This document shows, in pieces, positions 33,386 through 40,869 of a stretch of DNA of 64,000 bases. Source of the DNA: Spirochaetales bacterium (GTDB taxonomy: Bacteria; Spirochaetota; Spirochaetia; UBA9216); NCBI GenBank assembly GCA_016342585.1, contig JAEINK010000003.1, forward strand, positions 1 through 64,000. Direction: 5' to 3'. Under the pieces are notes generated by a model that saw only the letters and a list, made by a program, of their open reading frames with translations, searched no databases and was not told where the DNA came from. The translations under genes were made by a program, and so were the position numbers. Position 1 is the first letter of the stretch; each line of letters starts with the position of its first letter.

Positions 33386-35164
33386 TTATTTATTCTCTTT
33401 TTTCTTCTCTACCGGAATTGTTTTCAGGTGGAGGTCAATTAACTGCTGTTCGTCAACAAAGGCGGGTGAGTCCTCCATGGGGGAGGCTCCCTGGGTGTTC
33501 TTGGGAAAGGGGATTACCTCCCTGATTGAATCTTCTCCTGCCATAATCATGATTGTTCTGTCAAAACCGGTGGCAATGCCGCCATGGGGGGGGGCACCAT
33601 ATTCAAAGGAGTCCAGCAGGAAGCCGAACCTCTCCTGAGCCTCTTCCTCGGAGAAACCTACAATTTTAAAGATCCTTTTCTGAATTTCCGGGTCGTGTAC
33701 CCTGATGGAACCGGAGCCTAACTCATACCCATTGCAGACAAGATCATACAGGTCTCCGATAACCTCACCGGGGTTCTCCTCCATGGTATCGATAAATCTC
33801 TCCTGGGGCATGGAGAACATATGGTGGGCCGGATCCCACTTCTCTTCCTCTTCGTTGTATTCAAAGAGGGGGAAGTCAAGTACCCATGAAAAATGGAAGA
33901 TGGATTTGTCTATCAGTTTCAGATCCTGTCCCAACCTGAGTCTTACGGCTCCCAGAGCCTTACAGGCTGTTTCGTATTTATCGGCAACGAAGAGGAGCAG
34001 ATCCCCCTCTTTTGCACCAAGTTTTTCCTTTATATTATCTGCCTGATTTGTAAAGAACTTGCCAACACCGCCGTCCACGCCGTCAGCGGTTACCTTCATC
34101 CAGGCAAGGCCCTTTGCGCCGTAGGTTTTAGCCACATCTTCAAGTTCGGTGATCATTTTGCGAGAGTAGCTGGAACAGTTTTCAGCTACCAGGACCTTAA
34201 CACTCCCGCCGGATGCAAGAACATCTTTGAATACCTTGAAGTCGCAACCGGGTACCAGGGGGGCAAAATCCTGAAGCTCCATGGCGAATCTCTGCTCTGG
34301 TTTATCACTCCCGAACCGGTCCATGGCCTCTTTGTAGGAGAGTCTGGGGAAGGGGGTGATGAGATCCACATCCATGGTCTTTTTGAAGAGATGAGTCATC
34401 ATCCTTTCTGTCATGGCAAGCACATCATCCCTGGAGACAAAGCTCATCTCAACGTCGACCTGGGTGAATTCAAGCTGCCGGTCTCCCCTTGCATCTTCAT
34501 CACGGTAACATCGCGCCACCTGGAAGTATTTATCAAAGCCTGAAACCATCAAAATCTGCTTGAAAAGCTGGGGGGACTGGGGGAGGGCAAAGAATTTGCC
34601 CGGGTTGAGTCTGGCCGGTACGAGAAAGTCCCTGGCACCTTCGGGGGTGGATTTTATTAAGGTTGGCGTTTCTATTTCGTAGAAGTCTTCACCTTCAAAG
34701 AACTCGCGTACCGCAAAAGCAGCCTTGTGGCGGAGTCGTATTTTTTTCTGCATTGATTCGGTTCTAAGATCGAGGAACCGGTATTTGATCCTTATGTCGT
34801 CCCTGGCATCGGCTTTTTCATCGATCATGAAGGGAAGAACCTTGCAGGTGGAAAGGATGGATATTGTTTTCGCCTCTATCTCGATCTCACCAGTGGCCAT
34901 ATCCTTGTTGATCATCTCATCCGGGCGTTTATGAACCAATCCCTCTATCGCGACACAGTATTCGAATTTGAGGCTACCGGCAATCTTTTCAAGTTCCGGT
35001 TCCGCATCCGGACCGACAACTATCTGGGTTATACCATAGCGATCTCTCAGATTGATAAAGTGAATTCCTCCGTGATCCCTGTTTCTGTGGACCCAGCCAT
35101 TAAGTATTACGGTTTTTCCGTCATCCGCGGCTGTAAGAGATCCGCAGGTATGTGTTCTTTTCAT
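33386..35164 (-). CDS. aspS: Aspartyl-tRNA synthetase
   Basis: Class IIb synthetase, 592 aa, the bacterial type with a GAD insertion. It begins with an OB-fold (GWVHRNRDHGGIHFINLRD). Motif 2 is around FDKYFQVARCYRDEDARGD and motif 3 is GIATGFDRTIMIMAG. ATG 35164 starts MKRTHTCGSL, matching the family; ATG 35173 adds three residues. Whether it also charges tRNA-Asn cannot be judged here, and no gatCAB is in this window. Confidence 0.97.
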   Translation of the reverse strand: MKRTHTCGSLTAADDGKTVILNGWVHRNRDHGGIHFINLRDRYGITQIVVGPDAEPELEKIAGSLKFEYCVAIEGLVHKRPDEMINKDMATGEIEIEAKTISILSTCKVLPFMIDEKADARDDIRIKYRFLDLRTESMQKKIRLRHKAAFAVREFFEGEDFYEIETPTLIKSTPEGARDFLVPARLNPGKFFALPQSPQLFKQILMVSGFDKYFQVARCYRDEDARGDRQLEFTQVDVEMSFVSRDDVLAMTERMMTHLFKKTMDVDLITPFPRLSYKEAMDRFGSDKPEQRFAMELQDFAPLVPGCDFKVFKDVLASGGSVKVLVAENCSSYSRKMITELEDVAKTYGAKGLAWMKVTADGVDGGVGKFFTNQADNIKEKLGAKEGDLLLFVADKYETACKALGAVRLRLGQDLKLIDKSIFHFSWVLDFPLFEYNEEEEKWDPAHHMFSMPQERFIDTMEENPGEVIGDLYDLVCNGYELGSGSIRVHDPEIQKRIFKIVGFSEEEAQERFGFLLDSFEYGAPPHGGIATGFDRTIMIMAGEDSIREVIPFPKNTQGASPMEDSPAFVDEQQLIDLHLKTIPVEKKKENK

Positions 35165-35293
35165 AATTTCCATACTATTTTTGTATCATTTGAGGGGGCT
35201 TGTATCAAGGGTGTGTTCAGGTTTTCAATTTGTCTATTCACACACTGCACACTCTGTGGAATGCTGGTTCTCTGTTTGCTCGCGGGCCATGTT

Positions 35294-35719
35294 TCAATAG
35301 CCTGAAGGTTTGTAACACCGGGGGCACCCCAGTACATTCACCTGATTTTTCCCCGGTTTTTCATATCTTCTGGCGATAATAACCTCTCCATCCATAATTT
35401 TTGACTGGCAGACCGGACATCTCCTTGACTTTGACCCCTTTGGCGAAATACAGGAATCACACCCATGGAACTCCATGAGCCTTCCTCCCTTTTTGTCTTC
35501 CGGGTAGAGGGTGGTACGCATGGGGCTTCCAGGCAAAAGTTCTGCTCCGCAGAGAAGGCAGAAGGTGGGTGTCTTGCTGCTTTCTTGCTGTTTACCGGAT
35601 TTCTCTCTGTTTTTTTGTTTTTCCTTCCCATAGAGTTCCCTTTTGGCCGGTTTTCTTCCCAGGAGGATTATCAGCAAAGCGATTATTATGATCAGAAGGA
35701 TGAGGATCGTTTTATGCAT
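35294..35719 (-). CDS. Membrane-anchored protein with four CxxC motifs
   Basis: About 141 aa: an N-terminal membrane helix (about 4-22), a Lys-rich linker, then a Cys-rich domain with CLLC, CDSC, CPVC and CPRC pairs, i.e. two probable zinc ribbons facing the cytoplasm. ATG 35719 gives MHKTILILL at the helix; the longer frame from 35758 is less likely. No family was recognised. Divergent from rsmI. Confidence 0.65.
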   Translation of the reverse strand: MHKTILILLIIIIALLIILLGRKPAKRELYGKEKQKNREKSGKQQESSKTPTFCLLCGAELLPGSPMRTTLYPEDKKGGRLMEFHGCDSCISPKGSKSRRCPVCQSKIMDGEVIIARRYEKPGKNQVNVLGCPRCYKPSGY

Positions 35720-35812
35720 GAGATGATTATAACCACCCGGGACAATTGCGGCAATCAAGATAAATACTTTGTCAGCTTGACTCGGGCTGCTTTAATCTCC
35801 TAAACTATCTCC

Positions 35813-36493
35813 ATGTCTACACTTTATATGGTTGCCACTCCAATTGGAAATCTCAAGGATATTACCTTAAGGGCCCTCGAAATTCTCGGGAGTGTCGAAG
35901 TCATCGCCTGTGAGGATACACGGCATACCCTGAGGCTGCTTAATGCCCACGGGATCAGCAAAAGACTCATCAGCTGCCGGAGTCAAAATGAGGCTAAAGC
36001 TGCCTTGAAGGTGGTAGAACTCCTGGAAGAGGGGCATGATGTTGCCTATGCCAGTGATGCGGGCACACCCGGTTTAAGTGATCCGGGAGCCGTTCTTGTC
36101 CGGATTGTCCGGGAGGCCGGCTTCAAAATTTTACCCATTCCGGGAGCCTCCGCCCTGGCGGCCCTCCAGTCGGTAAGCGGTTTTGGGGGCAGAACCATCG
36201 TTTTTGACGGTTTTCTCTCCCCAAAAGGGGGGAAAAGGAGGACCCGGCTTAAAGAGCTCCTGGAAAGGGGGGAAACCTTTGCCGTTTATGAGTCTCCTTT
36301 TCGGGTTGTAAAACTATTGGAAGACCTTGATACCCTGGCACCTGATTGTGAAATTCTGATAGGGCGGGAGATGACCAAGCTTTATGAGGAATTTATCGAA
36401 GGATCACCGGCAGATCTCTTGCAGGATTTCAAAGGCCGCAGTACAATTAAGGGAGAGTTTGTTTTACTTGTGAATGGGAAGAAAAAGCGTTAA
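35813..36493 (+). CDS. rsmI: 16S rRNA (cytidine1402-2'-O)-methyltransferase RsmI
   Basis: SAM-dependent tetrapyrrole-methylase-fold enzyme, 226 aa, modifying C1402 in the decoding centre. Diagnostic motifs are LYMVATPIGNLKDITLRALE, the CEDTRHT segment, SDAGTPGLSDPG and IPGASALAAL. The length is a little short of E. coli RsmI (286 aa) because the C-terminal extension is missing, which is common outside proteobacteria. It may be co-transcribed with flgM (49-bp gap). Confidence 0.95.
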   Translation: MSTLYMVATPIGNLKDITLRALEILGSVEVIACEDTRHTLRLLNAHGISKRLISCRSQNEAKAALKVVELLEEGHDVAYASDAGTPGLSDPGAVLVRIVREAGFKILPIPGASALAALQSVSGFGGRTIVFDGFLSPKGGKRRTRLKELLERGETFAVYESPFRVVKLLEDLDTLAPDCEILIGREMTKLYEEFIEGSPADLLQDFKGRSTIKGEFVLLVNGKKKR

Positions 36494-36542
36494 ACTCTAT
36501 GAGTAATATGACGATATTAAAACTGTAAGGTAGGGTTTGAGA

Positions 36543-36827
36543 ATGACAATAGACAGATTAGGGCCTATTGACCCGGTTTCGAAGTTTAATAAGACCTCCA
36601 AAGCAGGTAAGGTAGCGCCAAAGGCAAAAACCGATGCGGTAAATGTATCGGATGAAGCCCAGAAGATGAGCGAGATCTATAAGGCTACAGAAGAGGTAAG
36701 AGTCTCTCCTGACATAAGGATGGACAGGGTTGAGGAAGTTAAATTGAAACTTCAGGATCCAAATTATATAGATGATACAGTGCTGGAATCGGTCGCTGAT
36801 GGTATCATGAAAAGTTTCGGTTTATGA
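36543..36827 (+). CDS. flgM: FlgM-like anti-sigma-28 factor
   Basis: 94-aa protein with a disordered N-terminus (MTIDRLGPIDPVSKF) and a helical C-terminus (VSPDIRMDRVEEVKLKL and VLESVADGIMKSFGL), the layout of FlgM, which holds sigma-28 until the flagellar hook is complete. AAGGTAGGG lies upstream of ATG 36543. An intrinsic terminator follows at 36887. The family call rests on size, pattern and DAVNVSDEAQ-type motifs; similarity is modest. Confidence 0.75.
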   Translation: MTIDRLGPIDPVSKFNKTSKAGKVAPKAKTDAVNVSDEAQKMSEIYKATEEVRVSPDIRMDRVEEVKLKLQDPNYIDDTVLESVADGIMKSFGL

Positions 36828-36886
36828 TATTAAACTGCCGGTCGGATCTTTTCTGATATCGGCACGGTATTGAACTATAAAATTAG

Positions 36887-36919
36887 GCAGAGGGTATCGT
36901 ACCGCTCTGCTTTTTTTTT
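36887..36919 (+). terminator. Intrinsic terminator after flgM
   Basis: GCAGAG (36887-36892) pairs with CTCTGC (36905-36910); inner GGTA/TACC extends the stem. Nine Ts follow directly. Confidence 0.9.
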
Positions 36920-36978
36920 AGGTTAGCCAGGCTTCTTTTATGGTTTTATTTTGAAGCAGCATTGGAGATTCAACTTCT

Positions 36979-38127
36979 ATGGATGAAATTCAAATCTACA
37001 TTCCTTCAAGGATATTTCTTGGTGATGAAACACTTGCTCGTTTAGGCGGCATCGCGGAAAACTACGGCAGCCGGGCCCTTCTTGTTGCCGATTCTATTTT
37101 CACCGATACATCACTTCCCGAACGTATAGGCACAATTCTCGAAAGAAAGGGGATTAAACTGATCAACTCTCCGGGGATCAAAACCGGAGCCTTTCATGAT
37201 GTCGTTGAAGAGCTTGTCTCCCTCTCCAGGGCCAGTAAAACCCAGATGATCATCGGTCTGGGAGGGATTAGAACCCTTTCCATTGCGAAATGTGCTTCTG
37301 CCCTGGTTCATGGAAACAGACTGGTGGATGATCTTCTCGATGGTTACCCTGTCACAGGTCAGCGGATTTCCTACATCGAGATCCCAACAACCTGTCGAAA
37401 TCCATTCATGCTTAATTCCAGGCTCCTGCTTCTAGACAGTCGAAATAGACGGAACAGGATTTTAGATATTCCGGAGCTGATTCCCAATGCCGTAATTATT
37501 GATTCGTCACTTGCTTCCACCCTTTCGTCCAAATATGCACTATCTACCCTTATGGATACATTCCTCTATGCTTTGGAAGGATACCTTTCCATCAGAAACA
37601 ACTTTTTTTCCGAAAGTCAGTTTCTTAAAAGTTTCGCCCTGGTAGACTCCGCCCTGAGTATTTATGGAAATCCCGAGTATGAGAAGGAATTCCTTGTGAA
37701 GGCCTCCGAGGCGGGGCTTTCTGCCGCCATGGGCCTTTCGACAAGCGGTATGGGGGCTGGATCGGGAATAGCTTTTGCGGTGGCTGGAAAATTCGCCGTA
37801 CCCAAATCCCTTACCGCTGCTATGATGATTCCCGCCATGTTGGAGTTTGGAGCGACAACTGTTCCCGATAAAATGGCCCGGATTGCCTCGATTTTAGAGG
37901 CGGATACCCGGGGAATGGAAATCGCAGAGGCAGCATACAAAGCCGTCGAAATCATGCGAAACCGGCTGGGAGTACACATTGGTGAGCTGAGACTTGCAAA
38001 GTTGAAGATTCATAAGGATGAAATTACCGACATTGCCGAATTTGTAAGTGACTCCCCCCTGATTAAGAATATGCCCGGGGCCATGACTGTTACCGACATC
38101 CAGGATATGATCCGCAGGAGTTTATAA
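36979..38127 (+). CDS. Iron-alcohol-dehydrogenase-like protein lacking metal ligands
   Basis: 382 aa with the Fe-ADH/glycerol-dehydrogenase fold: IYIPSRIFLGDETLARLG at the start, GLGGIRTLSIAK where GGGSxxDxAK is usual, and IPTTCRNPF where PTTxGTGSE is usual. Of the four metal ligands only the Asp remains (MDTFLYALEG, His replaced by Tyr); the HxxxH pair is absent in MGAGSGIAFAVAGKF and the VPHG His is Lys in VPKS. A catalytic role is therefore unlikely; it may be structural or regulatory. It follows flgM and precedes a TrmH-type methyltransferase by 2 bp. Confidence 0.8.
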   Translation: MDEIQIYIPSRIFLGDETLARLGGIAENYGSRALLVADSIFTDTSLPERIGTILERKGIKLINSPGIKTGAFHDVVEELVSLSRASKTQMIIGLGGIRTLSIAKCASALVHGNRLVDDLLDGYPVTGQRISYIEIPTTCRNPFMLNSRLLLLDSRNRRNRILDIPELIPNAVIIDSSLASTLSSKYALSTLMDTFLYALEGYLSIRNNFFSESQFLKSFALVDSALSIYGNPEYEKEFLVKASEAGLSAAMGLSTSGMGAGSGIAFAVAGKFAVPKSLTAAMMIPAMLEFGATTVPDKMARIASILEADTRGMEIAEAAYKAVEIMRNRLGVHIGELRLAKLKIHKDEITDIAEFVSDSPLIKNMPGAMTVTDIQDMIRRSL

Positions 38128-38129
38128 AA

Positions 38130-38921
38130 TTGATAAGTCTGCGAAAACTTGCTTCACTCCGGGAGGAGACCAGATTACGAAAGTCGGCCTGGATATGCCG
38201 TGAGGTTTCTGAACAGCTCTTAAGGGGGGAATCAGCAGATTTCATCTTTATACACGGCCTGGGCCGGCAGCTTGGTTTTGAACTTCTACCCGAAGAAATC
38301 CTTAAAAATGCAAAACTCCTCAATGATTGGGAACCCAATGCTTCCCGGGAAGACCTCGCCAGGCTGCTGGACAGTATGTATTACCTTATCTCCGCGCACC
38401 TGGGGACGACTCCCGGTGATTGGGACCTGAAGGATAGAGCCGGGACTTTAAACCAGGCAGAGCGGCTTGTACGGCCCTTCAGGGTGTATCTGGATGATAT
38501 CCGGTCCCCCTTTAATGTCGGTTCTGTATTCCGTACCTCCGAGGCATTCGGTGTTGAAAAAATTTTCCTGTCAACCGCTACACCCACTCCCGACCACCCC
38601 CGGGTAAGACGAACAGCCATGGGCTGCGATGAGGTTATTCCCTGGGACAGGAGGGGGTTGGACTCTCTTGAAGATGAATCAGCCGTTTTTGCCCTGGAAC
38701 TGGGCGGCACTGATATCGGTAATTTCGAGTTTCCGGAAAGTGGTGTTGTTATACTGGGGTCTGAAGAACTGGGGCTAAGTCCCGCCGCCCAGGAAATAGT
38801 GGAGCGCAAGGGCGGCCGGGTTTCCATCCCCATGCTGGGGGCAAAGGGATCTGTGAATGTCTCGGTGGCTTTCGGTATACTCATGTATGCCTGGAACAGC
38901 TACTGTTGCTCCTCACGCTAG
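38130..38921 (+). CDS. TrmH/SpoU-family RNA 2'-O-methyltransferase
   Basis: 263 aa with an N-terminal helical substrate domain (1-110) and a SPOUT knot domain. SPOUT motifs are NVGSVFRTSEAFG (motif 1), VILGSEELGLS (motif 2) and IPMLGAKGSVNVSVAFGI (motif 3), the trefoil-knot SAM site. The target (tRNA G18 or rRNA) cannot be decided. The start is TTG 38130 with AGGAG 11 nt upstream; it begins 2 bp after the Fe-ADH-like stop, so the two are coupled. Confidence 0.9.
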   Translation: MISLRKLASLREETRLRKSAWICREVSEQLLRGESADFIFIHGLGRQLGFELLPEEILKNAKLLNDWEPNASREDLARLLDSMYYLISAHLGTTPGDWDLKDRAGTLNQAERLVRPFRVYLDDIRSPFNVGSVFRTSEAFGVEKIFLSTATPTPDHPRVRRTAMGCDEVIPWDRRGLDSLEDESAVFALELGGTDIGNFEFPESGVVILGSEELGLSPAAQEIVERKGGRVSIPMLGAKGSVNVSVAFGILMYAWNSYCCSSR

Positions 38922-38938
38922 TTAAAAGTCCATTGACC

Positions 38939-39169
38939 TTATCGGGCGATGGCCCGCTCGATCTCCGGTTGATTAAAGCCAATGATTACCTTTCCATTTA
39001 TATCCAGAACAGGAACGCCCATTTGGCCCGATTTTTTTACCATCTCTTCCGCTCTTCGGTGATCAACCGCCACATTATAATCGTTATATTTTACACCCTT
39101 TTCTTTCAGGAATCTTTTAACCAATGTACAATAGGTACATGATGGGGTTGAATAAACATTTACTGACAT
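38939..39169 (-). CDS. Glutaredoxin-like protein
   Basis: 76-aa thioredoxin-fold redox protein of the NrdH/YruB-like glutaredoxin type. The active site is CTYC at residues 11-14 in STPSCTYCTLVKRF; the cis-Pro loop is GVPVLDING. ATG 39169 has AAGGAGG 6 nt upstream, deciding the start over the longer frame to 39226. Convergent with the TrmH gene. The reductant is not evident nearby. Confidence 0.92.
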   Translation of the reverse strand: MSVNVYSTPSCTYCTLVKRFLKEKGVKYNDYNVAVDHRRAEEMVKKSGQMGVPVLDINGKVIIGFNQPEIERAIAR

Positions 39170-39264
39170 ATAATGCCTCCTTATTAGCTTATCTGTATAT
39201 ATAAAATACCATATATTCAGTTGCAAGTCAACAAAGAAGGCATTAAATAAGTTAAAGAATCGAA

Positions 39265-40743
39265 TTACATATTTTTCTGACTCTCTTCAAAAGCCTCATT
39301 AAGTTTTGTCATTATCATTGTCAGTTGTTCTTCGCTGGAGATCCCAAAACTTCGAAGGACATCAGGATCCACCTGATCGAAATGGATCTCCTTGTTTTCA
39401 AGGTTCGCTATCGCATTGGCGAGATAGACCGTTTCAACAACATCCCTGAATTCCGGGGCAGCCAGGTGAGGTTCGTGATGATATTTTATGGCACTGACCA
39501 GGGATTCAGGAAAATTCCATTTTTTGGCAATCATACCGCCGATTTCTGCATGATTCAGCCCGGCAGAAAAATCCTCAAAGAGATTTCGATTAATCTCTTT
39601 GGCAGAACAATAGGCTGTAATTCGATCCAGAAGATGGGGGTGGACTTCCGAGAAAATAATTTTACCCATGTCATGAAGTATGCCGCCCACATAGGCATCA
39701 TCTAGTAGATCCCTCTTTTTCTTGAAATTCCGGGCAAGGTTATAGGATAAAAAGGCTGTTTTGGCCGAATGGTCCCAGAGATCTTTCTGTTTGGTATTTA
39801 ATACTTTCTGGGTTCCATAGGTGTATAACTGGTTTTTAAGCCCTTTCAGGCCAAGGAGTTTTACAGCTTCAACAATATTATCTACCTTTTTCGGTAACAT
39901 AAACTGGGCTGAGTTTACGATTTTCAGGAGATCCGCGGTAAGGGATGGATCCATACTGACTTGTCTGGCTATATCGGAAATCTCCGACTCCGGATCGTTG
40001 ATCAATTTCTGAAGCTGTACGATATTATCGGGAAACTGGGGTAATTTATCGATTTGATCCACAATCTCCTGAGAGAGTTCCGATATATTTTCAATGTGAA
40101 CATCTGAAAAGGGGACGGATAATCGGGCGACCGTCTCGTCTCCTTCAACATCGATGTCAAAAGCCTCTTCATTAAGACCGATTTTTTTTAGCATGAGGAC
40201 AAGGATTACAATCCCCAGTCCAGCCCCTTCCGAATCATCTAAAACCGATGTGAGGGCCTCTTCCATGGAAGAGAAAGCCCGGGATCTGGCAATTCTGTCG
40301 TAAATTCTCATCTGCTCTTTTCTGGAAATGAGGGAATTGTTCCGGATACTCATGGTGAAAACTTTACCTTTGGTGTGAAAAACCACCTTTATGTAAAGGC
40401 CTGCTTCCTTCTGCTTCTCCAGATAGTAATTGATATTACCCAGGGTTTCCTCTTTAAAAGAGCGCATTCCCTCTTCATAATCCAGTTTGTCGGAAAGGTC
40501 CAGATTTTTTTCAACAAAATAGACCCTTTTTGTATTCGCTTTCTTGGCATTTACAGCAAGTTCACGCATGCAGTAGGCAATTCTGTCTTTAAGCTCACCC
40601 TGCCCCGATTCATCAAGGTAGATCCCAAGCACTTCCTCAATATAATTTTCAGTTTCATGTGGAAGTGTGTATGTCTTTATAGAAAGGGGAACAGCATTTC
40701 TTGCTGCCTTCCTAATTTGATTTTCATCAATCTTATGTGCCAT
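39265..40743 (-). CDS. HATPase-like and HDOD domain fusion protein
   Basis: 492 aa. Residues about 40-225 look like a GHKL/HATPase domain, with RELAVNAKKAN (N-box, 60-70) and SEGAGLGIVILVLML (G-box), as in anti-sigma or histidine-kinase ATPases. Residues about 235-440 form an HDOD domain (IDKLPQFPDNIVQLQKL, LHDMGKI, YHHEP). HDOD proteins mediate protein contacts in signalling. The fusion suggests an ATP-dependent signalling switch; partner unknown. Divergent regulators are not nearby. Confidence 0.82.
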   Translation of the reverse strand: MAHKIDENQIRKAARNAVPLSIKTYTLPHETENYIEEVLGIYLDESGQGELKDRIAYCMRELAVNAKKANTKRVYFVEKNLDLSDKLDYEEGMRSFKEETLGNINYYLEKQKEAGLYIKVVFHTKGKVFTMSIRNNSLISRKEQMRIYDRIARSRAFSSMEEALTSVLDDSEGAGLGIVILVLMLKKIGLNEEAFDIDVEGDETVARLSVPFSDVHIENISELSQEIVDQIDKLPQFPDNIVQLQKLINDPESEISDIARQVSMDPSLTADLLKIVNSAQFMLPKKVDNIVEAVKLLGLKGLKNQLYTYGTQKVLNTKQKDLWDHSAKTAFLSYNLARNFKKKRDLLDDAYVGGILHDMGKIIFSEVHPHLLDRITAYCSAKEINRNLFEDFSAGLNHAEIGGMIAKKWNFPESLVSAIKYHHEPHLAAPEFRDVVETVYLANAIANLENKEIHFDQVDPDVLRSFGISSEEQLTMIMTKLNEAFEESQKNM

Positions 40744-40869
40744 TTAGGTATCCTTGTAGAATTTTATATATTAAGAAGTATATTAGGTCAGCCATGGGGG
40801 GTCAAGGATATTTGATAAATCAAATTATTATCCCGAATTATTATATCTTCAGGGAGAGAGCTATAAAAA

